64,000 bases of DNA from UBA5066 sp048500275 (GTDB lineage: Bacteria > Acidobacteriota > Thermoanaerobaculia > UBA5066): positions 62,001-126,000 of the forward strand of contig JASNYI010000001.1 in assembly GCA_048500275.1 (NCBI GenBank). The letters run 5' to 3'. The stretch's first letter is position 1. Each line of letters begins with the position of its first letter. Shown piece by piece: positions 42,872 to 52,573 of the stretch. The translations under genes and the position numbers were made by a program. The notes beneath the pieces are model-generated. The model did not search any database, was not told where the DNA came from, and was given only the letters and a program-made list of their open reading frames with translations.

Positions 42872-44197
42872 CTACCAGGTTCCGGTGTCCGGGTCGTCGT
42901 AGGACACCCGGGTGGGCAGTCCCAGGGCTTTCCGGATCTTGTTCTCGGTATAGGGCCTGCCCGGTTCGTCGGGCTTTTCGGGCTCTCCGGAGTAGTCGGG
43001 AAGGCCGTTGTAGGGGTCCTCCTCGAGACCGATGGTTCTGGCCTCCTCGTTCGCCCGGTCGCGGTCGGTGCCGTCGGACAGGGTGGGCCCCCGGCCGGGG
43101 TCACCCGGCAGGTCGCCGTCGGCAATGTGAATGCCGTGGATCAGCTCGTGCCCCAGGCCGACCTCCGGCGGGCAGGAGTCCCAATCCTCTCCACTGTTGT
43201 ACAGGTTGGCCGCCCCGGGATAGTAGGTGACCGTGACGTCGGTACCGTTGCCGTTCCACATGTCGGGGTTGCTCATGTTCCCGTCTGTCGGCACGGCGGT
43301 GTTCTGGCTGACGTCTGCGCCTTCCACGATGGTGATGGTGTGTCCGCAGGCTGCGATGTCGTCGAGGAGCGCCTTGCCGGCGGGGGTGCTGGCCAGCGTG
43401 GCCAGGTACTCGACCGTCCTGGCCTGGAACTCCGCGTCGCCGACGATGACGATGTTGGGTCCGAAGTAGACGGAACCGTCGGCCTCGAAGCCGACGGCGG
43501 CTGCAGGGGTCGTGGCGCCGCGAACCAGCCCGAAGGCGCCTCCTCCGCCGCCGTCCCCGATGTTCACCGTCGGGCAGCCGATCGCGATCGGGTCCTGGCC
43601 TCCGCAGGCCTCGAAGACCTCGTCTCCCATGCGCGCCGCGGGGAGGTTGCCGATGTTGACCGACCGGCTCCCCCTCGTGACGAAGCCCGGCCCGTGCGGC
43701 GGGACCGGCACCGGGACCGGGCAGACGTGCATGTCGGAGATGCTCGCCATGGAGGACATGACGGCGCTGGCCGCCGCGGCGGTTGCAGCCTTGATTCCCT
43801 CGGTGTAGGCGATGTTCGCCGCCGGCTGGCCGCCAGGGACGACGGAGGCCGCCGCCCAGGCCGTCGTGAGCGCGACGTTCGCGGTGACGAGGGCGCCGAC
43901 CGCGCTCCCGGCGCTGGCCGAAGCCGCGGGGGCACCGTTGGCGGCTGCGGCAGCCCCTCCATGGACGAGCGCCGCGGAGATCCGGGCGAGGCTCGCCGTC
44001 GCGTCGACCGGTGTCATCTGCGGTTTCGTCATGAACGAGTTCATCGCGTTCGAGATTCCCTCGACCGCGCTCGCCATCGCCGACGGCAGGGCCCGCCAGG
44101 CGGGCATGTAGCCGATGTTGACCGTGAGACATCCGGGCCCGGGTCCCAGCGGCGTGCCATGGCTCGTCGGGTCGACCGGTCGCGCGGCCTGAGGCAT
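42872..44197 (-). CDS. Type VI effector: PAAR domain with M91 zinc metallopeptidase
   Basis: The 441-residue protein has an N-terminal PAAR portion. One half-motif is near residue 20 (GPGPGCLTVNIGYMPAWRA). A fuller PAAR spans residues about 155-215 (HVCPVPVPVPPHGPGFV, RSVNIGNLPAARMGD, IAIGCPTVNIG), with an Ala-rich helical pair between them. The C-terminal 170 residues match peptidase M91 (NleD-like), with the zinc motif HELIH at residues 350-354, a downstream NEEARTIGL Glu and TENKIRKALGL. It would sit on the VgrG spike and cleave proteins in the target cell. It lies 35 bp behind vgrG. Confidence 0.85.
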   Translation of the reverse strand: MPQAARPVDPTSHGTPLGPGPGCLTVNIGYMPAWRALPSAMASAVEGISNAMNSFMTKPQMTPVDATASLARISAALVHGGAAAAANGAPAASASAGSAVGALVTANVALTTAWAAASVVPGGQPAANIAYTEGIKAATAAAASAVMSSMASISDMHVCPVPVPVPPHGPGFVTRGSRSVNIGNLPAARMGDEVFEACGGQDPIAIGCPTVNIGDGGGGGAFGLVRGATTPAAAVGFEADGSVYFGPNIVIVGDAEFQARTVEYLATLASTPAGKALLDDIAACGHTITIVEGADVSQNTAVPTDGNMSNPDMWNGNGTDVTVTYYPGAANLYNSGEDWDSCPPEVGLGHELIHGIHIADGDLPGDPGRGPTLSDGTDRDRANEEARTIGLEEDPYNGLPDYSGEPEKPDEPGRPYTENKIRKALGLPTRVSYDDPDTGTW

Positions 44198-44232
44198 CGC
44201 TCCGCGCCTCCTTTCCCGTCTTCTCGCCCCCG

Positions 44233-46476
44233 TCAGGACGACTTCTGACCCGTCTTTGCGTCGTCGGCGGCGGCCGGCGTCGTGGGTGCGGCTTTCTCCG
44301 CGTCGGGGACCTCCTGTGGTACCCCGGCGAATCCCGCCATCCGCGCACCGCCGCTGTTGATGTTGACGACCGTCCCGACGATCGTCACGCCGCTCGGGCC
44401 GATCCGGATGAAGTTGTTGTCGTCTGCGCCGAGCGAGATCTCCGGCGCGACGACCGTCGCCTTCTTTTCGCTCGAGAGGCAGGCGTGGTCCTTCGCACGG
44501 ATGCCCGCGCTCTCCCGAACGAAGATGACCAGGTTTCGGGTCACCTCCAGGACGTCCCAGCCCTCGACCGCCGTGTAGCGATCCTTCTTCACCTTCAGAC
44601 TGGACTCCCCATCCACGTTCTGCCGGGCGTCTCCCTCGACGTAGACGTGGAGGTTCCCCTCCCCGTCGCCCCCGCCGACCAGCAACTTCGCGTCTCCGGC
44701 TCGCGCCTGGAGCATGTTGTCCACGGTGACGTGCTTGTCCTTGAAGGTGCGTTCGCGATACTCGCCGGACTTCTGGCCGTCCTTCTCCCCGCCCACGGTC
44801 ACGTGCTTCGCGCTGCCGACGCTCTCCATGGAGCTGCTCTTCACCCGCGTGTCCATGTTCTTCTCGGCGTGGATGAAGACCTGCTCCTTGTCTTTCGTGT
44901 CGTCAAAGCGCAGCTCGTTGAAGCCCTGGCCGCCTTTCGTCGTGTTCGACTTGAAGCCCGAGACCTTGTTGTCGTTCCTGTGCTTCGAATCGGGCCCCTG
45001 CCCCAGGTACGGAGGCATCTGGTCTGCGTTGTAGACCGTCCCGACGATGATCGGCTGGTCCGGGTCCCCCTCGAAGAAGTCGACGATCACCTCCTGACCG
45101 ATCCGCGGCCAGTGGGACGCGCCCCAGCGCCGTCCCGCGGCGAGCTGGCCCACGCGGACCCAGCAGGAGCTGTCCTCGTCGTTCTTCCCCTCCCGGTCCC
45201 AGTGAAACTGGACCTTCACCCTCCCGTACTTGTCGGTGAAGATCTCCTCCCCTTTCGGCCCCACGACCACGGCCGACTGGCTCCCGTGCACGACGGGCCT
45301 GGCCGTGAGCCGCTTCGGCCGGTAGGGCAGGGCCGACGGGAAGCAGGTGAAGCTGTTCTCGTACGTGAGGAGCGGGTCCTTGCCGGACCTGTAGTCGGCA
45401 CCGAAGCTCGCCCGGTGGGTGACGGAGGCGAGAACGTAAGCGCCGTCGCTGGAGAAGTGCCGCTTCAGGGTCAGCTTGTGCCCCGCCATGAAGTGCTTCA
45501 CGTTGCTCTTGCCGCGTGCGACGACGGCGAGGGTCGCCACCTCGTCGATCCGGATCTCCACGGTGCGGCTGTTGTCCTGGAAGATCTTCTGCAGCTCTCC
45601 CTCCTGCTCCCCGCCCGATCGGTTGATCCCGTCGAAACGCTGGGCATAGGCGCCCGGCCAGTCGTAGAGCTCCCACCCGTCCGAGCCCTTGACCTTGAGC
45701 TTGTGGGTCTCCTTTCCGGCCTGGACCGAGTCGACGAGCGGCGACTCCGCCTCGAGGTGCTTGTGGGGCAGCTCGAAGGTGTGGTCACAGAGGAGGCACT
45801 TCGTCGGGCGCGCCTCCTGCGCCCGCTCCCAGGCCCAGATCCGGTTGTCGTCCCGGGCCCCGCCCTCCAGCTCCTCGTAGGTGATCTCCGATTCGCCCGG
45901 AAGATCGGGGAACGCGGCCGAAGAGTCGGCCACGACCATCGTGTGCCTGCCGTCCTCGTGCCGGAAGAAGTAGAAGATCCCCTCCTCTTCCATGAGGCGG
46001 GAGACGAAGCCGAAGTCGGTCTCCCGGTACTGGACGCAGAAGTCCCGCTTCTCGTACTGGCCCTCGAGCTGCCAGTCGGCCGTGACCCCCTTCATCACCT
46101 CCTTGAGGATCTCGGGGACGCTCTTGCGCTGGAAAATCCGGCTCTGCGCCTTGTGGGCCAGGAGCTGGAGCTCCGGGACGAGCTCGGCCCGGTAGGTCGT
46201 GAAGTCCTCGTCGCGCCCCGCCTGCGCGAAGCGGACGCAGACCCCGTTGAAGTGCTGCTCGGACGATTCGTCGGCGAGGAGGAGATGAACGGTCACCTTC
46301 TCGCCGAGCATCTCGTCGAAGGGCACCTTCTTCTTGTTCTCCGCGATCATCTCGACCTCGAAGCGAAACGGCCTCGAGATCTCCTCCGTTCCGGAGAACC
46401 CCTTCAGGAGGAGGACGTCCTCACCGACCGGTGTCGTGACGCGAACCTTCCGGTTCTGCTGTACATAGCTGGCCAC
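44233..46476 (-). CDS. vgrG: Type VI secretion spike protein VgrG (TssI)
   Basis: The 747-residue protein has the gp27-like domain (residues 1-370; FSGTEEISRPFRFEVEMIA, ESRIFQRKSVPEILKEV-type region, YRETDFGFVSRLMEEEGI) and the OB-fold/gp5-like domain with PGAQSAVV-type loop. It then has VQFHWDREGKNDEDSSCWVRV and GGRRWGASHWPRIGQEVIV. A DUF2345-like extension with a needle of repeats follows (about 520-700). It pierces target cells and carries the PAAR effector encoded next. No structural tss genes lie in the window, so this is an orphan cargo island. Confidence 0.93.
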   Translation of the reverse strand: MASYVQQNRKVRVTTPVGEDVLLLKGFSGTEEISRPFRFEVEMIAENKKKVPFDEMLGEKVTVHLLLADESSEQHFNGVCVRFAQAGRDEDFTTYRAELVPELQLLAHKAQSRIFQRKSVPEILKEVMKGVTADWQLEGQYEKRDFCVQYRETDFGFVSRLMEEEGIFYFFRHEDGRHTMVVADSSAAFPDLPGESEITYEELEGGARDDNRIWAWERAQEARPTKCLLCDHTFELPHKHLEAESPLVDSVQAGKETHKLKVKGSDGWELYDWPGAYAQRFDGINRSGGEQEGELQKIFQDNSRTVEIRIDEVATLAVVARGKSNVKHFMAGHKLTLKRHFSSDGAYVLASVTHRASFGADYRSGKDPLLTYENSFTCFPSALPYRPKRLTARPVVHGSQSAVVVGPKGEEIFTDKYGRVKVQFHWDREGKNDEDSSCWVRVGQLAAGRRWGASHWPRIGQEVIVDFFEGDPDQPIIVGTVYNADQMPPYLGQGPDSKHRNDNKVSGFKSNTTKGGQGFNELRFDDTKDKEQVFIHAEKNMDTRVKSSSMESVGSAKHVTVGGEKDGQKSGEYRERTFKDKHVTVDNMLQARAGDAKLLVGGGDGEGNLHVYVEGDARQNVDGESSLKVKKDRYTAVEGWDVLEVTRNLVIFVRESAGIRAKDHACLSSEKKATVVAPEISLGADDNNFIRIGPSGVTIVGTVVNINSGGARMAGFAGVPQEVPDAEKAAPTTPAAADDAKTGQKSS

Positions 46477-46590
46477 CGTTCACCCCCCGCGCACTCTCGT
46501 GGCTGCCACCGGGCCGGAAACCATCGAGCATTATGAGCCCGGAGACGCGGTGGTGGGAGCCCCTGTTCTCTTGCCGAGGTCGGTCGCATC

Positions 46591-49500
46591 TCAGGAGCGG
46601 GTCGAACGGGGCCTCCCCGCCCACGCGTAGAAGCTCGGCAGCGCGAGGAGCGTGAAGAGGGTTGAGGTGACGAGCCCACCCACCATCACGATCGCGAGCG
46701 GCCTCTCCAGCTCGCTCCCCGCGATGCCGAAGAGCATCGGGAGGAGGCCCAGGATCGCCGCGCCGGCCGTCATCAGCTTCGGCCGCACGCGCCCGAGCGA
46801 CGCCTCGCGAAGCGCCGAGAGGAACGGGACGCCGCCCGCCACGAGCGCCTTCGTCTGCGTGATGAGGACGAGGCTGTTCTGGACGGCGACGCCGAAGAGG
46901 CCGATGACGCCGACGATCGAGCTGATGTTCCAGCTCTCCCCCGCGAGCCAGAGGGCGAGGAGGCCGCCGGCGAAGGCGTCGGGGAGCGTCGCGAGGACGA
47001 CGAGAACCTCGCGGAGCCGCCCGAGCGCGAGATAGAGGAGCCCCACGACGAGCGCGAGCGACACCGCGATGGCGACGGCGAGCCGCCGCTGCGTCTCGCG
47101 CGCCTCCTCGATCTTCCCGCCGTACCTGACGATCGTCCCCTTCGGGAGGTCCGCCTTCCCCACCGCCTCCGCAACGCGCTTCGCCGTGCCGCCGAGGTCG
47201 CCCTCCGCGCGGACGTTCAGGGCGAGGCGGCGCTGACCCGACTCGCGCCTCAGGACGCTCGGCGTCGACTCCTCCGAGAAAACCGCCAGCTGGCCCAGCT
47301 CGAAGACGCGCCCCTCTTCGACGACGACGGGCAGCCGGCGCAGGATCTCCGGGCTCGTCCGCCCGTCGTTCGGGAAGCGGACGACCCTCTCGATCCTCTG
47401 CGGGCCGTCGTGGCGCACACCGGCCTCCACACCCTGAAGCGCGGCGGTCAGCGTCTGCGCCACGAGCCGGCGCGGCACCCCTAGCCGGCGGAGCGCGTCG
47501 TCGTCGGGGACGACGTTCCACCTCGGGAGGGGCCCGCCCGTGTCGGGGCTGACGGAGGCGACGCCCGGGAGGCGGGAGAGGCGTTCCTGCAGGTGCGGGA
47601 GGGCCGCCTGGAGGAGATCGAGGTCGGGGTGGAAGAGCTTCACCTGGACGTCGGCCGGAGTCCCGCCGATCCCCTCCGCGATGCGCATCTGCATCGGTGT
47701 CGTGATCTCGACCGGGAACGGGAGGTCTTCCACGCGTCCGGCCACGATCCGCTCCACGGCCTTCGTGTCGGCCCCCTTCTCGAGGACGACGAGGACGTCG
47801 CTCAGGGTGTGCGGCATCGGGTCTTCGGCGACCTCTCCCCGGCCCGTCCGCCGGTAGACCGTCTCCACACCGGGAATCTCCATGAGCCGCGCTTCGAGCC
47901 GGAAGTTCGCCTCGTCCACGGCCGCGAGGCTCGTCTCCGACGGGAGCTTCGACTGGAGCATCAGGGCCCGCTCGTCGAGCGACGGCAGGAAGTCCGAGCC
48001 GAGAGACAGCGCGAGCCAGACCGCCGGAACGGTGAGTCCGAGGGCCGCGACCCGGACGAGGAGACCGTGGCGCAAGGCCCACTCCAGGGCCGGGCGGTAG
48101 ACGGCCTTGATCGCCGCCACGACGGGCGGCTCGGCGAGGGAGGCGCCCGGGGGGACGAGCCTCTCGACGAGGACCGGGACGAGCGTGAAGCTGAGGACGA
48201 GGCTGAGGGTCATGGCCGAGGCGACGGACATGGCGAGCGGCGCGTAGAGCCGACCCGCGAGGCCGCCGAGGGCGAGAAGCGGCACGAAGACGGCGAGGAT
48301 GACCGCGATCGCCGTGACGATCGGCACTCCCACTTCCGCGGCGGACCGGGCCAGGACGCCGCGGCGGGAGGCTCCCTCCCCGCGGTCGCGGAGCCGGTGG
48401 AGGAGGTTCTCGACCATGATGACCGAGGCGTCGACGAGAAGGCCGACGGCGATGGCGAGGCCGCCGAGCGTCATCGCGTTCAGGCCGAGCCCGGCGGCCG
48501 CGAGCGGGATCGCCGCGCCCAGCGTGGCGAGCGGGAGGACGGAGAGGACCACGAGCGCGCCGCGGAAGTTCCCGAGGAGGAGGACGAGGACCGCCGCGAC
48601 GAAGAAGGCCCCCAGCAGGAGCGCCTTCGTGACGCCGTTTAGCGCGTCCGTCACGAGCTCGCCCTGGTCGTACATGAGGGTCAGGACCATCCCCGCCGGC
48701 AGCCCGGACCGGAGGTCGTCGAGCATCTCCCTCACGCCGCGCGAGACGGCGATCGTGTCGGCCGCCGGCTGCTTGATGACGCGCAGGGAGACGTCCTCGT
48801 GCCCCTGGTGGCGCGCGAGGCCCCGGCGGAAGGCGGGCCCCTCGCGAACGTCGGCGACCTCGCCGAGCGTCACGACTCCGTGCGGCGTCGCGACCGGCAG
48901 GCGGCGAACCGCCTCCGGACCGGCGGCGAGGCTCCCCACGGTGACGAACCACCCCTTGTCCTGGATCTCGAGGACCCCGGCGGCGGAGTCCTGCTCCGTC
49001 CCCTCCAGCGCCTCGAGGACCCGGTCGAGGCCCACCTCGAGGAGCCGCATCCTCTCCGGGTCGAGCGAGACCTGCAGCTGACGCTCCTCCCCCCCGAGGT
49101 GCTCCACCCGCGCGACGCCGGGAACGGACTGGAGGCGCGGGACGACGACCTTCTCCGTGTAGTCGCGGAGGACCATCGGGTCGACGTCGGGCCCCCCGAG
49201 GACGATCTCCTGGATCTCCTGGAGTCGCCCCGCGGCGCTCGTCATCAGCGGCGCCCGCGTCCCCTCGGGGAACTCGTTCACCGCCGCCTGGAGCCTCTCG
49301 GCCACGAGCTGGCGCGCGCGCCACGGGTCGGTCCCCCCCTCGAACGTAACGACGACCACCACGACCTCCGCCTGCACCGTGGCGACGACGCGTCGCACTC
49401 CCGGCAGGCCCCCGACCGCCTGCTCGATCGGCTGCGCGACGGTCAGCTCCAGCTCCGTTGCCGCGCGCCCGGGGCTCTGGACGAGGAGCGTGAGGCCGGG

Positions 49501-49674
49501 AAGGGTCAGGTCGGGGAAGAGGTCGCGGCGCAGCGAGGCGAACGCCACGACGCCCGCCAGCAGCCAGACGAGGGCGAGGCCGAGGACGATTCCCCCACGC
49601 GAGAGGACGGCTTCGAAGAGACGCGGCAGGACGGGGCGTCGCGAGCGCGGAGGGGGGCCCGACTCAGTGGTCAT
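46591..49674 (-). CDS. CusA/CzcA-like heavy-metal RND efflux pump
   Basis: The 1027-residue inner-membrane transporter shows the twelve-helix RND plan. Family motifs include PSLDERALMLQSKLPSETSL, GGLAIAVGLLVDASVIMVEN and the N-terminal GLALVWLLAGVVAFASLRRD. Length is normal. It exports a metal cation from periplasm or cytoplasm with the adaptor and outer-membrane channel encoded upstream. Its start overlaps the adaptor stop by 11 bp. Metal specificity (Cu/Ag versus Zn/Co/Cd) is not clear because I could not confirm the CusA methionine triad. Confidence 0.9.
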   Translation of the reverse strand: MTTESGPPPRSRRPVLPRLFEAVLSRGGIVLGLALVWLLAGVVAFASLRRDLFPDLTLPGLTLLVQSPGRAATELELTVAQPIEQAVGGLPGVRRVVATVQAEVVVVVVTFEGGTDPWRARQLVAERLQAAVNEFPEGTRAPLMTSAAGRLQEIQEIVLGGPDVDPMVLRDYTEKVVVPRLQSVPGVARVEHLGGEERQLQVSLDPERMRLLEVGLDRVLEALEGTEQDSAAGVLEIQDKGWFVTVGSLAAGPEAVRRLPVATPHGVVTLGEVADVREGPAFRRGLARHQGHEDVSLRVIKQPAADTIAVSRGVREMLDDLRSGLPAGMVLTLMYDQGELVTDALNGVTKALLLGAFFVAAVLVLLLGNFRGALVVLSVLPLATLGAAIPLAAAGLGLNAMTLGGLAIAVGLLVDASVIMVENLLHRLRDRGEGASRRGVLARSAAEVGVPIVTAIAVILAVFVPLLALGGLAGRLYAPLAMSVASAMTLSLVLSFTLVPVLVERLVPPGASLAEPPVVAAIKAVYRPALEWALRHGLLVRVAALGLTVPAVWLALSLGSDFLPSLDERALMLQSKLPSETSLAAVDEANFRLEARLMEIPGVETVYRRTGRGEVAEDPMPHTLSDVLVVLEKGADTKAVERIVAGRVEDLPFPVEITTPMQMRIAEGIGGTPADVQVKLFHPDLDLLQAALPHLQERLSRLPGVASVSPDTGGPLPRWNVVPDDDALRRLGVPRRLVAQTLTAALQGVEAGVRHDGPQRIERVVRFPNDGRTSPEILRRLPVVVEEGRVFELGQLAVFSEESTPSVLRRESGQRRLALNVRAEGDLGGTAKRVAEAVGKADLPKGTIVRYGGKIEEARETQRRLAVAIAVSLALVVGLLYLALGRLREVLVVLATLPDAFAGGLLALWLAGESWNISSIVGVIGLFGVAVQNSLVLITQTKALVAGGVPFLSALREASLGRVRPKLMTAGAAILGLLPMLFGIAGSELERPLAIVMVGGLVTSTLFTLLALPSFYAWAGRPRSTRS

Positions 49675-50812
49675 GCGCGTCCCCGCCGCTCTTCTTCTTG
49701 AGGAGCGAGGCCTTCAGGAGGTAGGCGCCGTCGGTGACGACGGTCTCGCCCGGCTCGACGCCGTCGAGGACCATCACGTCGCCCCCCAGCTCGGTGCCCC
49801 GCTTCACGGGGCGGAAGTGCGCGTGCCCGTCCTCCTTCACGAAGACGCCCCAGGAGCCCTCGACCTGCTGGAGGGCGTTCTGCGGGAGGATCACGGCCGG
49901 CTCGAACGGCACGCGGACCTCCACCGGCTTGCCGGGAATCGGCAGAGGCCCCCCGGCGAGGCGTAGACGGTAGGAGAGGCGGCGCGTCGAAGCGCCGAGG
50001 ACCGCGGGAACGCCCGCGACGCGGGCCCGCCAGCGCTTGCCGTCCGACGCCCTCACGTCCGTCTCGTCGCCGAGCGCCCACTCCGGCCCGGGGAGCGGGA
50101 GCTCGAGGAGAACGAGCGACGCCCCGGCGGACTGGAACGTCCCGAGCGTCTCCCCCGCCGCCACCCCCTGCCCGACGCGCACCTTCCACTCCACGACCGA
50201 GCCTCGGGCCGGGGCCTTCACGACGAACGGGCCCGGGGCCGAACCAGCCGGGACGCCCCGCGCCTCGAGCCCGATCCGCGCCGCGTCCTCCTCCGCGCGC
50301 GCCGCCGCCGCCTCGTTTCGCGCCAGCTCCAGCTCCCGCGCCGAGGTCGCGTTCCCGGCCGCGAGGCGCTCCTCGCGCGCGAGGTCGGCGTCGGCCCTGA
50401 GGCGCCTCGCGGAGGCCGTGAGCCAGCGGGCGCGAAGGTCGGCCAGCTCGGGGCTCGCGAGGCTCACGAGCGGCGTCCCCGCGGGGACGGGCGCCTGGGG
50501 CGCCGCGAGCGGCGCGACGACGATTCCCCCCACCGGCGCGGCGAGGACGCCCTGCGCGTTCTCGTCGCCGATCGCCTCGCCCGGGAACCAGGCCCCCTCG
50601 GCGCGGCGCGCCGGCGCCTCGACGAGCCGGAGACCGCGAATCCCGTCGAGGGGAACGGCGAGTCCTTCCTCCCCCTCTGCGGTCTCCGCCGCTTCCCCTT
50701 CGTGGTCGTGGTCGTCGCGCCCGGAGTGGCTCTGGGGGTTCGTCGGCCGGCAGCCGGCCGAGAGGGCGAGGAGAAGAGCGAGGGCGAGGACGGGCACGTC
50801 GAGGCGCTTCAC
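49664..50812 (-). CDS. RND efflux periplasmic adaptor (CusB/CzcB-like)
   Basis: The 382-residue protein begins with a lipoprotein-type signal ending LALSAGC (Cys near residue 21). A His/Asp/Glu-rich metal-binding stretch follows (SGRDDHDHEGEAAET). The adaptor domains come next: barrel-sandwich (APVGGIVVAPLA, VVKAPARGSVVEWKV), an alpha-hairpin (residues about 120-190) and membrane-proximal beta. It ends GGDAHDH, a second small His cluster. GTG 50812 overlaps the preceding stop (GTGA). It bridges the pump and the TolC-like channel. Confidence 0.9.
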   Translation of the reverse strand: MKRLDVPVLALALLLALSAGCRPTNPQSHSGRDDHDHEGEAAETAEGEEGLAVPLDGIRGLRLVEAPARRAEGAWFPGEAIGDENAQGVLAAPVGGIVVAPLAAPQAPVPAGTPLVSLASPELADLRARWLTASARRLRADADLAREERLAAGNATSARELELARNEAAAARAEEDAARIGLEARGVPAGSAPGPFVVKAPARGSVVEWKVRVGQGVAAGETLGTFQSAGASLVLLELPLPGPEWALGDETDVRASDGKRWRARVAGVPAVLGASTRRLSYRLRLAGGPLPIPGKPVEVRVPFEPAVILPQNALQQVEGSWGVFVKEDGHAHFRPVKRGTELGGDVMVLDGVEPGETVVTDGAYLLKASLLKKKSGGDAHDH

Positions 50813-51996
50813 GGCGTCATTCCTTTCGTCAGGGCATCCAGCTCGGCGGAGAGGACGGAGGCGTCCCGCAGTTTCTCGAGCGCCGCGAGGCGCCCCTCGA
50901 GAAGCGCACGGCGGGAGAGGACGGCGTCGGATGGGCTGTCCTTCCCTTCCAGGACCCTGAGGTTCACGGCGGCGAGGGCTTCCTCGAAGGCCCGCCCGTC
51001 CGGCAGCGGCCCGAACTCGCGGGCTCTTTCGAGGGCCCCGGCCAGGCGCGCCTCCAGGAGCCGACGCTCGGCGTCGGCCTCGCGCCGGCGGGCGAGCGCG
51101 TAGGACCTCGAAGCCTCGTCGCCGGAGGTCCGCTCCCCCGGGAGCGGGAAGCGGTATGCCAGTCCGGCCCGGGCCACCGAGTCCACCCCCTCCTTCGCCA
51201 CCGAGCCGAGGAGGCTCCACCTCTCGAGGCGATCCGAGCTCTCGAGCGCGCCGAACGCGAGGTCGAGCGCGAGACGCGCATCGATCGACGCCCGCGCGAC
51301 GCCGGCCTCGAATCGCGCCCTCGACTCGTCCGCCCCCGGCCAAACCGGGATCGCCGGGCTCGCGAGCGCCTGCGGCGCTTCAGGGAGATCGGCGAGCGCC
51401 CGCAGCGCTCCCCAGGCCTCCGCCGCCTCGCGCCGCGCCCGGTCGAGGTCGCCCCGGGCGCGGAGGAGATCCGCCTCCACGAGGGTCGCCTGGAACGGCG
51501 CGTCCGCTCCCGCTTCGACCCGTTTCCTGGCCACGTCGCGCCACGCTTCGAGGAGCGCCCGCTGCCCGGCCAGCGCCTCGACGCGGCTCGCGGCGAGCCA
51601 CGCCTCCGCGTACGCCTCCGCGAGACTCCGGCCGGCCTCGGCTTCGACCGCCGCGAGAAGGACCGGCGCGGCCTCGTCGAGCGTCGCCACGGCCGTTGCC
51701 CGGGCGCCGCCCCGGAGCCGGATCGGAACGTCGGCCTCGACCGAGAGGTCCGCCTTCGTCCCGTCGTCTTCGAGGCGGCGCGGTCCGGCCTCGACGCCGA
51801 CGACGGGCCCCTCGCGGGCGAAGCCCCCGGTCGCGGCGAGCTGACGGCGGCGCTCGGCGAGGTCGGCCCGCAGCCGGGCGGTGGCCGCATCCTCGAGGGC
51901 TGCCGCCCTGACGCTACCGAGGTCGAGCGGCGGCGAAAGGGCAGACGCCCGGGCGGCCAGGCCGCAGCAGGCGAGCAGGATCCACGTGGTTCTCAT
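50809..51996 (-). CDS. TolC-family outer-membrane efflux protein (CusC/CzcC-like)
   Basis: The 395-residue protein has a signal peptide (residues 1-20, RASA cleavage). Two long alpha-helical OEP repeats with coiled-coil character follow (SVRAAALEDAATARLRADLA; ARKRVEAGADAPFQATLVEA). The latter contains the typical R-x-x-A-G-x-x-x-x-x-x-x-x-x-A-E pattern. It is the outer-membrane exit of the pump. It is the first of the three overlapping efflux genes and follows a small cysteine-rich gene by about 120 bp. Confidence 0.88.
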   Translation of the reverse strand: MRTTWILLACCGLAARASALSPPLDLGSVRAAALEDAATARLRADLAERRRQLAATGGFAREGPVVGVEAGPRRLEDDGTKADLSVEADVPIRLRGGARATAVATLDEAAPVLLAAVEAEAGRSLAEAYAEAWLAASRVEALAGQRALLEAWRDVARKRVEAGADAPFQATLVEADLLRARGDLDRARREAAEAWGALRALADLPEAPQALASPAIPVWPGADESRARFEAGVARASIDARLALDLAFGALESSDRLERWSLLGSVAKEGVDSVARAGLAYRFPLPGERTSGDEASRSYALARRREADAERRLLEARLAGALERAREFGPLPDGRAFEEALAAVNLRVLEGKDSPSDAVLSRRALLEGRLAALEKLRDASVLSAELDALTKGMTP

Positions 51997-52119
51997 GGGC
52001 ACCTCAGTCGGGACGCGGCTCCGCCCGCGTGGCGGGCGGAGCGGGTCAGGCGAGGGCGGTACGCGGACCGGTCGCGAGGCGAAAGGGAATGCCCGCAGCC
52101 GCCGGGACCGCCCGGCTCC

Positions 52120-52419
52120 TCAGGACGAGGCGCCGATCGGGACGTGCGCGATCTCCGCCGGGTGACCCTCCGCAGGGGCCACGGCCGGCGTCGCGAGCTC
52201 GAACCCGTCGCGCGGGGCGGGCGTCTCGAGACGCGCGACTCGCGGCGGTACGGGGTTCAGGCGGGTCCCGCAGGAGCACGCGACGCAGACCGGCGAGCAG
52301 CGGCCCGCGGGCGAGTCGTCGGGGCAGGTCTCGGCGCACTCCTCCCCTGCGAGGAGCGAGCCGAGGCTCGACTCCTGGGCCAGGAAGAACGAGAGGAGCG
52401 CCACGACGACGAGCCGCAC
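52120..52419 (-). CDS. Small cysteine-rich exported protein ahead of the efflux operon
   Basis: The 99-residue product has a hydrophobic signal (VRLVVVALLSFFLAQ). A cysteine-rich core follows: GEECAETCPDDSPAGRCSPVCVACSCG. Small proteins with this CPDD..GRCSPxC.xCxC pattern are often encoded just before metal RND operons. It is probably periplasmic and could bind metal. GTG 52419 or 52422 is the start. Function is unproven. Confidence 0.65.
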   Translation of the reverse strand: MRLVVVALLSFFLAQESSLGSLLAGEECAETCPDDSPAGRCSPVCVACSCGTRLNPVPPRVARLETPAPRDGFELATPAVAPAEGHPAEIAHVPIGASS

Positions 52420-52573
52420 CACGGCCGGGGAAGATAGCACGCGGCTCCCGGACGGTTTCGACCCGGCGAACGGCAGTCCCTCGAACCCCTGCCGGATCAA
52501 CCCGGCGCTCACGAAGCGATGTGGGCGCGAGGGAAAGGATAATTCGCCGTGCCCTTCGAACGGAGCGCGACCG

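Noticed and set aside
41900..46476. A complete type VI secretion system
   Set aside because: Only spike and cargo genes are present; no sheath, baseplate, membrane complex or ClpV genes lie in the window.
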